Below are positions 56,340-64,000 of a stretch of 64,000 bases of DNA, in pieces (position 1 is the first letter of the stretch; each line of letters starts with the position of its first letter). Source of the DNA: CAVVYA01 sp963752345 (GTDB lineage: Bacteria; Pseudomonadota; Alphaproteobacteria; SMXQ01); NCBI GenBank assembly GCA_963752345.1, contig CAVVYA010000004.1, positions 30,018 through 94,017 on the forward strand. Direction: 5' to 3'. The notes below the pieces were generated by a model, which saw only the letters and a list, made by a program, of their open reading frames with translations, was not told the DNA's origin and did not search any database. A program made the position numbers and the translations under genes.

Positions 56340-56885
56340 TTAATAACATGTTAGGCCCTTGTCACCACCAAGATCGGCGGATTGCCTGGTGTTCGGCGTC
56401 GCCGGTGCGCGTCCGCCGGCGGATCCCGGCCGCGGCGTGCCGAGCACCAGCACCCAGACCTCGCCGCCGGCGCCCGACAGGTGCGCGATTCCCGCCTCGC
56501 GGAATTCGGCGGTCAGCATATTGCGGCGGTGTCCCGGGCTGCCCGACCACAGCCACACGGTCTCGTCGGGTGTCGTCACCCCGGCAGCCAGGTTCTCGGC
56601 CGCCATGGCAAACGGGTAACCAACCCGCGCCAGGCGGTCGGCGAGATCCGATCCGTCGCTGCCGCGGTGGCTCAAGGGTCCGCCGCGCGCAAGATCCCGG
56701 GCGTGCAGGCAAGCCGCGGCGGTCAGCCGCGGCTCCATCGTCACGGCAACCTGCCCGGCTTCCGCGCGCGCCGCATTGACGAGTGCCAGCATGCGAACGG
56801 CTTTTTCATCACGGGCCGCGGGCTGTCCTTCGGCCGGCAACGCGATGGCGGCGAAAACGGCGGCGGCAAGCAGGCGGCCGAGCAT
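56340..56885 (-). CDS. CAP-domain (SCP/PR1-like) secreted protein
   Basis: This 181-residue protein starts at MLGRLLAAAVFAAIALPAEG, a signal peptide; an upstream ATG at 56984 would overlap the divergent gene. The CAP fold is shown by LALVNAARAEAGQVAVTMEP, ACLHARDLARGGPLSHRGSD (His), AAENLAAGVTTPDETVWLW, and SGSPGHRRNMLTAEFREAGI (second His). Bacterial CAP proteins are extracytoplasmic, with uncertain roles in lipid or peptide binding. It is divergent from the oxygenase gene. Confidence 0.88.
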   Translation of the reverse strand: MLGRLLAAAVFAAIALPAEGQPAARDEKAVRMLALVNAARAEAGQVAVTMEPRLTAAACLHARDLARGGPLSHRGSDGSDLADRLARVGYPFAMAAENLAAGVTTPDETVWLWSGSPGHRRNMLTAEFREAGIAHLSGAGGEVWVLVLGTPRPGSAGGRAPATPNTRQSADLGGDKGLTCY

Positions 56886-56982
56886 TATTCGGCGCTGAAA
56901 GGCGATTGGCCGGTGCCAAAAGGCGGCTGGCTTTCGCTCCGGTTCTGCCGTAAATCCGTGGCCCAGGAGAGCACCGAGCGTC

Positions 56983-57740
56983 ATGGCCGAATCGTCATCC
57001 CCGTCTGATTTTCAACGTGAAGGCTACGCCGTCCATCGCGGCGTCATTGCCCCGCCGGTGCTCGATTTCATCGCCGTAGAATACCAGATGCTGCTGGCCA
57101 ACAAGCGGCTGCGCTACAATGACGGCCAGGTGGAGCGGGGTTACGCCGCCTATGGCCTGACGCAATCGGAAACACTGATGCAGCTTCTCCTGCCGTTTGC
57201 CCAGGAGAAAAGCGGGCATAAGCTATTCCCGACCTATTCCTACGGGCGCATCTACGTGAAGGGCGCGGAATTGACGCGCCACCTGGATCGTCCATCCTGC
57301 GAAATTAGCATGTCGGTCATGATCAGCCAGACCGGCAAGGTGCCGTGGCCGCTGTTCTTCGAGACCAGGTCCGGCGAGGCGCGCGGCATTCGCCTGCAGC
57401 CGGGCGACCTGGTGATGTATCGCGGCATGGAATTGCCGCACTGGCGCGAGCCGTTCCAGGGCGAGAGCCAGCTGCAACTGTTCCTGCACTATGTCCGTCA
57501 GGACGGGCCCCATGCCGAGCACCGCTTCGACAAACGACCGATGCTCGGCGCGCCCTCGGTTGACGAGACCCGGACCGCAGCAACGCCAGCCGCAGCCCGG
57601 GCTCGCCATATTCCGCAATCCCCCCACGGGTGGAAGGAGCTGAGCCGGCAGGCTTGCCAGCCACGCCGCTTTTCCCGATACTCCGCCGCCTTTCATTCGA
57701 CCCTCGTCACATCGAACTTCACCACAAGGACAAGACAGCC

Positions 57741-57744
<4 letters not shown>
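56983..57744 (+). CDS. 2-oxoglutarate/Fe(II) oxygenase-like protein, C terminus possibly extended by a frameshift
   Basis: The 253-residue frame starts MAESSSPSDFQREGYAVHRG. Fe(II) ligands fit HLDRPSCEISMSVMI (HxD) and LVMYRGMELPHWREPF (His), with YSYGRIYVKGAEL before them. It belongs to a small 2OG oxygenase group of unknown substrate. The last 60 residues after RPMLGAP are low-complexity and unlike the family. A TGA at 57561-57563 in another frame would end the protein sensibly, so a one- or two-base error is suspected. As read, the stop overlaps the argG GTG. Confidence 0.75.
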
Positions 57745-58949
<1,205 letters not shown>

Positions 58950-59031
58950 CGGCGAACGAGCGAGGTGGACAGCCGCGCTCATTACCACCGTCAAAAAAAC
59001 ACCACCACCGTCAAAAAGCACCGTCAAAATC

Positions 59032-59110
59032 GTCATGGCCCAACTCGTTCGGGCCATCCACGAATCACGAAGCGAAAAAGTGTGGATGCCCGGACAAGCC
59101 GGGGCATGAC
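59032..59110. repeat. Imperfect long inverted repeat, REP-like palindromic element
   Basis: The left arm runs GTCATGGCCC...CATCCAC (59032-59061) and the right arm GTGGATGCCC...GCATGAC (59082-59110). The right arm's reverse complement matches the left with a few mismatches, and each arm can itself fold (GGCCC/GGGCC; CCCGG/CCGGG). Elements of this look are dispersed in Rhizobiales genomes (general knowledge). Only one copy pair is seen here. Confidence 0.65.
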
Positions 59111-59142
59111 GGTGTGTTTTTGATCGTGCGTCTCGGCGATCG

Positions 59143-59235
59143 TTACGGCTTCCCGACGAGATACACGCCGAACGCCAGCGCGTGCGGGAGCCGCAACGCG
59201 GCCTAGCGCGACGCTGAGCCACTCTAGCGTGAAGA
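59143..59235 (-). pseudogene. Remnant of a second NnrU-family gene (C-terminal end)
   Basis: On the minus strand the sequence ends AFGVYLVGKP followed by TAA (59143-59145), identical at the protein level to the end of the intact NnrU gene at 59712. About 30 bases (GGCTTCCCGACGAGATACAC and on) are identical between the two sites, with looser similarity for another 50 bases (FTLEW versus FTVLDW), frame-disrupted. Only the last 30 codons or so remain, so this is a decayed paralogue or a duplication scar. Confidence 0.65.
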
Positions 59236-59372
59236 CAGTCCCGCTCACACATCACGGCAAATTGAAATCATGTCTGCCATGCGCGAATAGCAGGGTCGCA
59301 CGCGAGGACATGCGCCTACGTGACCTTGTGCAGGCGCCGCAGTTGACGCTTGAACCAACGATGGAGTTTCCA

Positions 59373-59617
59373 ATGCGTAATCTGCTTACAATGCTGCTGC
59401 AAGTCTCGCCCTTGCGAGTGTTGTCGTCGGGTCAGCGGCGGCGGCCACTTCTTCCGGCAGCGTCCCCTATATCAACAACCCAGCCTTGCTCGACCAGTTG
59501 GAGCGCGATGCGGCCAGTCGTCCGCTGCACGAGGACGCCTTGACCGTGCTGGTTTCCCCGAGCGACCAGGCAACTGGCACGCCCAGTCAAGCGCAAGCCG
59601 GCCAGGCTCGGAATTAG
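59373..59617 (+). CDS. Small secreted protein, one frameshift
   Basis: ATG 59373 is preceded by GGAG (59363-59366). If one base is restored near 59395, the reading is MRNLLTMLLASLALASVVVG with SAAAATSSGSVPYINNP, LLDQLERDAASRPLHED, ALTVLVSPSDQATGTPSQ and a tail ending QARN, then TAG at 59615-59617: about 81 residues with a clear signal peptide ending near SAAAA. No family is recognised. The mature part is short and polar, probably periplasmic or secreted. It sits between the NnrU remnant and the intact NnrU gene. Confidence 0.5.
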
Positions 59618-59711
59618 TCGAGCCTTCGTTTGAACGTGAACGAGCGTCCGTCACTCGTCGCTCTCGGGGCAGTCTCAGAGTGACGAGCGGCGACATCGCT
59701 CGTCTTTATCT

Positions 59712-60410
59712 TTAAGGCTTCCCGACGAGATACACGCCGAACGCCGGTCCGTGCAGGAACAGCAGCGCGGCGTAGAGTGCCAGGCCTGCGGCAAGCCGGG
59801 CCCAGTCGAGTACGGTGAACGAGAACCGGTTGCGCCCGGCGAGGATCGCCGCGAACGGTACGATAGAGCTCATCTTCGTGAAGCGCTGCCAGGCCGGATC
59901 GCCGCTCGCGCGCCGCTTGCGTTCGATGTGCGCGATTCCGCCAACCGCCAAGGACAGCAGGCTGCCGAACAGCAGGATACCCGCGACATTGCCGTTGGCG
60001 AGCAGATGGGCCGCTGCCCACAAGGCGATGCCGAGCATCACCGGATGGCGCGTCACCTTGAAGATGCCGGGCGCCGGATCGTCGCGCTTCAGCACGTAGT
60101 CGCCCAACACCGCGCTGGGATTGGGTGTCAGGTAGCCGGCGGCGATCAGCATCGCGGCGACCGGCATCGCGGCGAACACGACCATGCGCGCCCATTCCGG
60201 CGAGCCCCAGACCCAGAGATAAGGCGCGAGCCGGAAGCTCCACAGCATCCAGGCGAACAGTGCGAGCGCGATGATGGAATAGAGCGCGAGATAGCCGCGC
60301 GGCCCGGCCCACCCGATCAGCCGGTTGCGCACAGGCATGGACGACAGCAGGAAATGGACGCCGACGAAGAGCGACGCCGCGGCGGCAAGCTCGCCGAATT
60401 CGCTCAACAT
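59712..60410 (-). CDS. NnrU-family membrane protein (isoprenylcysteine methyltransferase-like fold)
   Basis: This 232-residue membrane protein has about six spans. Conserved stretches are FVGVHFLLSSMPVRNRLIG, WVWGSPEWARMVVFAAMPVA and FKVTRHPVMLGIALWAAAHL, the latter carrying the RHP motif of the ICMT/NnrU group. NnrU is named for its place near nitrite/nitric oxide reductase genes, but no denitrification gene is in the window. ATG 60410 (MLSEFGELA) is used; a longer frame lacks support. A related C-terminal remnant lies 500 bases downstream. Confidence 0.88.
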   Translation of the reverse strand: MLSEFGELAAAASLFVGVHFLLSSMPVRNRLIGWAGPRGYLALYSIIALALFAWMLWSFRLAPYLWVWGSPEWARMVVFAAMPVAAMLIAAGYLTPNPSAVLGDYVLKRDDPAPGIFKVTRHPVMLGIALWAAAHLLANGNVAGILLFGSLLSLAVGGIAHIERKRRASGDPAWQRFTKMSSIVPFAAILAGRNRFSFTVLDWARLAAGLALYAALLFLHGPAFGVYLVGKP

Positions 60411-60553
60411 ACAAGGCAACGGATCACCGGCCGGGCACGGCGTACTTCGGAGAGATAGAGACGTCCATCGCCGACGATGAGCAAAGCCAAAGTAATGACC
60501 TTGTCCTCCATGTGCCGCTCCAATATGTCCGTCACTTACAGTGCGGCTATTCG

Positions 60554-62011
60554 TCAGTCGGTGCAAAATTCCAATGCGGGTGTCGCCCGCTGTGTAATAT
60601 CGGCTCTATCGTCGCCTTGCCGATCAAATAGCAGAAGGCGCTCACCGGCATAAAATAGACGGTGAAGTCCTTCAATCTTTCGGTTGCCCCGAAAGCTGCG
60701 GGTGAGCACCCAATTGCCGATCGCAGGGAGGCTGTGCTCACGCCGAAACCTGAGATAGGCTACGATATCGGAATCGCTTTCTGCAACCCTGTTGCTCCAT
60801 TTGACCTCAAGCGCTGAAGACGGCTTTTGGCGGCCACGATCCAACAGGACGAGATCGACCTCACCATCGCGCCATCGGGCGTAATAGATTAGGTCGAGCA
60901 TATCGCTCGCGAACAGCTGGCTGAATACTGCTGTTTCGGCAATTCTGCCCATGGCCGCATCGTCCGGTTCAATCGAACCGAACAATGCCGCGCGCAAGCA
61001 CGGATTCGTGAGATACACCTTGAAGGTTGTCGCTCGTTCAAAATGGCGAGCATTTCTATCAATGCGCTGCACGCGGCGAATGAGGAATGCGGCTTCCAAA
61101 TATTCCAAATAGCGCTTCAAAGTATTCTTGGCGACGCCGGACGATTTCGAAAGCTCATCAAGGCTGACCTCGCCGCCGGTGTTGTAGGCCAACGTGGCAA
61201 ACAGCCTGTTCAACTCTTGTGTATCGGAAATCCCATACAAACTGGGCAGATCGCGTAGGAGTACCTTGTCGAGGATGTCTCGTCCGATGTAGCGAGAAAA
61301 ACGTTCCCGGACCGGTGCGACCAAAACAGCCTCCGGAAATCCTCCGAAGTTTAGGTAGTTCTGAAACTCTTCGTTCAGCTTGCCGATGTCGGTGACTTGC
61401 ACACGGTTCTGGACGTCATCGATTTTCACATAGCGTTCGTCAAGCCCCCTGAAGCAGAGAAACTCATGAAATGTGAGAGGCGGGAGGAGAAAGTCCGTGA
61501 AGCGTCCGGCACCGGATTCCCAACTCTTGACCCTCAGGGCTGCTGCCGCTGATCCCGAAGCAACGCAACGTAAGCGAGAATAGGAATCGACGACCGACTT
61601 CAGCTGGATTTCCCAATCCCTGAGATACTGAACCTCATCGAAGAAGACCCAAGCCGGATCTTCGGCTGGATGACCATGAATATTGCGGAAAAGCCCAAGG
61701 AGCCGCTCTAGAGAGAGATCCTTATAAACGGGCGTGTCCAGAGACGCGTACAAGATGCGTCGTGGATCGGTGCCACTATCTATGAGCTCTTGAATGCTCT
61801 GGTGAATCATGACGGTCTTGCCGACACGCCGTGGCCCCATCAGAACGATGGCGCGCCGAACTGACCGTTGGGCGAGTAAAGTTGCGAAGGCAGAAAAATA
61901 GCTTCGCTTCGGCATTGCTTTGTATTCGGCATCCACGCAGTGCTGCTCGCCCCACCAGGGATTGTCGAAGGTGAGACGTTTTTTTATTTCAATTTCAGTA
62001 ACTTCCAGCAT
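60554..62011 (-). CDS. AAA-type ATP-binding protein with DUF4143-like C-terminal region
   Basis: This intact 485-residue protein contains Walker A VLMGPRRVGKTVMIHQS, Walker B WVFFDEVQYLRDWEIQL and a sensor-like VASGSAAAALR. After a winged-helix-like segment (LDELSKSSGVAKNTLKRYLE) the C-terminal DUF4143-type region has GEVDLVLLDRG and ALEVKWSNR, spaced like a PD-(D/E)xK nuclease core. The gene is visibly AT-richer than its neighbours and splits the folD and NnrU genes, suggesting transfer. Its promoter overlaps a perfect palindrome. Functions of this family are not settled; links to DNA or to mobile and defence loci are inference. Confidence 0.88.
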   Translation of the reverse strand: MLEVTEIEIKKRLTFDNPWWGEQHCVDAEYKAMPKRSYFSAFATLLAQRSVRRAIVLMGPRRVGKTVMIHQSIQELIDSGTDPRRILYASLDTPVYKDLSLERLLGLFRNIHGHPAEDPAWVFFDEVQYLRDWEIQLKSVVDSYSRLRCVASGSAAAALRVKSWESGAGRFTDFLLPPLTFHEFLCFRGLDERYVKIDDVQNRVQVTDIGKLNEEFQNYLNFGGFPEAVLVAPVRERFSRYIGRDILDKVLLRDLPSLYGISDTQELNRLFATLAYNTGGEVSLDELSKSSGVAKNTLKRYLEYLEAAFLIRRVQRIDRNARHFERATTFKVYLTNPCLRAALFGSIEPDDAAMGRIAETAVFSQLFASDMLDLIYYARWRDGEVDLVLLDRGRQKPSSALEVKWSNRVAESDSDIVAYLRFRREHSLPAIGNWVLTRSFRGNRKIEGLHRLFYAGERLLLFDRQGDDRADITQRATPALEFCTD

Positions 62012-62020
62012 GGCGGCACC

Positions 62021-62080
62021 CTAAGATCAACGTATTGATCTTAGACGCGAGATATAATAAGGTCAAGACAATGATCTTAT
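62021..62080 (-). promoter_or_regulatory. Sigma70-type promoter with overlapping operator palindrome for the AAA/DUF4143 gene
   Basis: On the minus strand, -35 TTGACC (62061-62066) and -10 TAAGAT (62038-62043) are 17 bases apart, 27 bases or more ahead of the ATG at 62011. The -10 lies inside a perfect palindrome, CTAAGATCAA (62021-62030) with TTGATCTTAG (62035-62044) around four bases. A third arm copy (ATAAGATCAT, eight of ten matching) lies just upstream of the -35 at 62071-62080. A repressor binding this site would block RNA polymerase. The binding protein is not identified. Confidence 0.75.
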
Positions 62081-62982
62081 ATAGTAGGCTCTTCTAGCCC
62101 GCGCTGGCGGCATGCCGCGATCAGCGTGTTGCGCAGCAGGCAGGCGATGGTCATCGGCCCGACGCCGCCCGGCACCGGCGTGATCGCGCCGGCGACTTGG
62201 CGCGCCGCGTCGAAATCCACGTCGCCGACCAGGCGCGTCTTGCCGGGCTCGGCGCCCGGCACGCGGTTGATGCCGACGTCGATCACGGTGCGCCGGGCTT
62301 GATCCAGTCGCCCTGGATCATGCGCGGGCGGCCGACGGCGGCGACCAGGATGTCGGCGCGCCGGCACACCGCCGGCAGATCGCGCGTGCGCGAATGGGCG
62401 ATCGTCACCGTGCAGCTTTCCGCCAGCAGCAGATGGGCCATCGGCTTGCCGACGATATTGGAGCGGCCGACCACGACCGCGTCGCGTCCGGTCAGATCGC
62501 GCCAAGCACGTCCTTGAGCAGCATCAGCGAGCCCATCGGCGTGCAGGGCACCAGCGCGCCGGACGCCACCGGCAATGCCCGACGCCAGGCGGCCGACGTT
62601 GATCGGATGGAAGCCGTCGACGTCCTTGGCCGGATCGATGGCGTCGATCACCGCCTGCGGGTCGATCTGCTTGGGCAGCGGCAATTGCACGAGGATGCCG
62701 TGCACCGCCGGGTCGGCGTTGAGCTGGGCGACGAGCGTCGAGCAGTTCGGCTTGGCCCGTGGTCGGCGGCAGACGGTGGGTGAAGGAGGCCATGCCGGTT
62801 TCCTCCGTCGCCTTGCCCTTGGCTCGCACATAGACCTGGCTCGCCGGATCGTCGCCCACCAGCACGGCGGCCAGCCCCGGCACCAGCCCATGATGGCGCT
62901 TCAACGCCGCGGCGGCGCCGGCGATGCGCCCGCGCAAACCTTCGGCGAAAGCCTTGCCGTCGATCAGCCGCGCCTCAGCCAT
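62077..62982 (-). CDS. folD: Bifunctional methylenetetrahydrofolate dehydrogenase/cyclohydrolase FolD, frameshifted
   Basis: FolD interconverts 5,10-methylene-, methenyl- and 10-formyl-tetrahydrofolate. The start MAEARLIDGKAFAEGLR is read in frame with the preceding DUF167 gene. Motifs in changing frames are SQVYVRAKGKATEETGM with the catalytic Lys, VQLPLPKQIDPQAVIDAIDP, DAVVVGRSNIVGKPMAHLLL and AITPVPGGVGPMTIACLLRN. Frame changes lie near 62765, 62575, 62510 and 62290. The span corresponds to about 300 residues, normal for FolD. It is followed by the AAA gene's upstream region. Confidence 0.93.
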
Positions 62983-63312
62983 GGCGGGCGGCTCCGTTAT
63001 CATCTCGGTCAGCTTGTTCATCAGCTCCTCGGGTGCGCCGTCGATGGTTACGGTCTTGTTGCGGCTCTTGCCGCCATGGGTCAGGCGCAGCGCCGATTTG
63101 GGCAGCTCCAGCGCCCTGGCAATCAGCGCGACCAGCGCTGCATTCGCCTTGCCGTCTTCGGGCGGCGCGGTGACCGCGATGGCGAGCGCCGTTCCCTCGG
63201 GTGTCGCGCGAATGCCGTCGATGCGCGCGCGGCCGGCCCTGGGCGTCAGCCGCACGGTGAGGCTCACGCCGTCCGGCCGGGGCGAAAAGGGCTGCGGGGC
63301 GGGGGCGGCCAT
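62983..63312 (-). CDS. DUF167 (YggU-type) protein, read in frame into FolD
   Basis: The gene starts MAAPAPQPFSPRPDGVSL and contains the family core VRLTPRAGRARIDGI, APPEDGKANAALVALIARAL and LRLTHGGKSRNKTVTIDGAP. About 100 residues are expected, ending near LMNKLTEMI. No stop separates it from the FolD Met as read; TGA and TAA occur close by in another frame, so either an indel removed the stop or a true fusion exists. It lies between yggT and folD on the same strand; yggT next to DUF167 (yggU) is a widespread pair. Confidence 0.85.
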
Positions 63313-63338
63313 GGGATTTGCCGGGAAACGTGCGGCGG

Positions 63339-63620
63339 TCAGCGCGGCCAATACTCGAAGAGCAGGTTGCGCAGGAAGTAGAGCAGCAGGATGAGGACCA
63401 GCGGCGACAGGTCGATGCCGCCGAGAGTGGGGATGACGCGGCGGATCGGGCGCAGCGCCGGCTCGGTCACGCGGTCGAGAAAGTCGCCGACCATGTAGAC
63501 GAAGCGGTTGCGCGTGTTGATGACGTTGAAGCTGATCAGCCAACTCATCACCACCCAGATGATGAGCATCCAGATGTAGAGATCGATCACCGTATCGATC
63601 AGGATCAGCAGCGCGTTCAT
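63339..63620 (-). CDS. YggT-family membrane protein
   Basis: This 93-residue inner-membrane protein has two spans, LILIDTVIDLYIWMLIIWVV and SPLVLILLLYFLRNLLFEYW, with the YggT core VTEPALRPIRRVIPTLGGID between them. ATG 63620 (MNALLILID) is used; a longer frame upstream is not supported. YggT proteins are linked to osmotic or ion homeostasis and, in some phyla, to division or thylakoid organisation. It is the first gene of yggT-DUF167-folD. Confidence 0.92.
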   Translation of the reverse strand: MNALLILIDTVIDLYIWMLIIWVVMSWLISFNVINTRNRFVYMVGDFLDRVTEPALRPIRRVIPTLGGIDLSPLVLILLLYFLRNLLFEYWPR

Positions 63621-63833
63621 GGTCCCTTCGGGTCCTTCTCTGACCAGGGCGTCGGCGGCGGGTGGCGCCAGGCCGGCCTGGTTTTCCGTAAAATTTCTTT
63701 GGCCGCCCAAGCGTTTGGCTAGGGGCAGCCGCGTCCGCGCCACCCTACAGTTCCCGCCCGTGGCACGCAAGGCCGCCTAACGCGCTGGCGGCCCGCGCCG
63801 CTGGCGGAAGCGGCGATTTGCGCCGCGCCGCGC

Positions 63834-63862
63834 TTGACAGGGCGGGCACCCGCGAACATTAT
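63834..63862 (+). promoter_or_regulatory. Sigma70-type promoter of tRNA-Ala
   Basis: TTGACA (63834-63839) and CATTAT (63857-63862) are separated by exactly 17 bases, about 60 bases before the tRNA gene. The -35 is a perfect consensus, fitting a strong stable-RNA promoter. Confidence 0.75.
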
Positions 63863-63923
63863 CCGCCTTCCTCGAAAGGGCAGTTCGGCGAAGCACTTGC
63901 GTGTTTCGCCCTGCGCCACATGG

Positions 63924-63999
<76 letters not shown>

Positions 64000-64000
64000 A

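Larger units (their letters stand above)
58950..59372. other. Repeat-rich gap after argG
   Basis: The segment holds short ACCGTCAAAA direct repeats (58987-59028), a large inverted repeat pair (59032-59110) and a remnant of an NnrU gene end (59143-59235). No intact gene is supported until the small secreted protein at 59373. Confidence 0.6.

Overview
The window is GC-rich, gene-dense bacterial chromosome, most likely from an alphaproteobacterium of the Rhizobiales/Rhodospirillales type; the order cannot be fixed from this sequence alone. The clues are the tsaD/gpsA block divergent from hemC-hemD-mitofilin(Mic60-like)-hemY, an IalB-family protein, an OpgC acyltransferase, a Bug-type solute-binding protein, and coding density with many ATGA/GTGA start-stop overlaps. 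No phage, insertion sequence, rRNA or CRISPR array was found. Two tRNA genes are present: Thr-CGT at 11.5 kb and Ala-CGC at the right edge.

Layout. 0-2.3 kb: end of an opgC-like glucan acyltransferase gene coupled to two SGNH-hydrolase paralogues. 2.3-5.4 kb (minus): tsaD-eamA-gpsA. 5.5-10.4 kb (plus): hemC-hemD-Mic60-like-hemY. 10.6-11.2 kb: PiuC-type iron(II) dioxygenase. 11.9-20.1 kb: a complete high-affinity potassium uptake locus (small upstream peptide, kdpF, A, B, C, D, E). 20.3-23.1 kb: a lone receiver protein and a Tat-exported S9 peptidase. 23.2-28.6 kb: orphan eutA, an exported methyltransferase-like protein, a degenerate cyclic-di-GMP-type protein and a divergent receiver. 28.6-32.4 kb: racemase-like protein, LOG protein, class II aldolase and Bug binding protein. 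32.6-34.0 kb: copper delivery (Sco, PCuAC, zinc ribbon). 34.1-39.2 kb: Bax-inhibitor-like protein, then a YbbAP-type ABC exporter divergent from tesA. 39.2-49.4 kb: FIST, ThpR, fructosamine kinase, LMW phosphatase, M48 protease, DUF898, UspA, Lon-like protease and a zincin. 49.5-58.9 kb: PCD, EamA, TrmH, IalB, RlmN, OmpA, HdeD, CAP, 2OG oxygenase and argG. 59.1-64 kb: an NnrU remnant, a small secreted protein, NnrU, an AT-rich AAA/DUF4143 gene with its own operator-like promoter, folD, DUF167, yggT and tRNA-Ala.

Reading quality is uneven. Stretches such as 23-39 kb have clean frames, while 11.9-22.9 kb and 40-49 kb carry single-base indels every hundred or so bases, even though conserved protein sequence continues across them in changing frames. 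These are more likely consensus errors than true decay. Frameshifted genes are therefore listed as CDS over their full inferred span with the lesion described; 'pseudogene' is kept for true fragments.

The best leads for something new are the operator-bearing AAA/DUF4143 gene, the cysteine-less maleate-isomerase-like protein, the degenerate GGDEF/EAL-type protein facing a receiver, the 20-residue repeats in the Mic60-like protein, the small peptide ahead of kdpF, and the coupled OpgC-SGNH-SGNH module.
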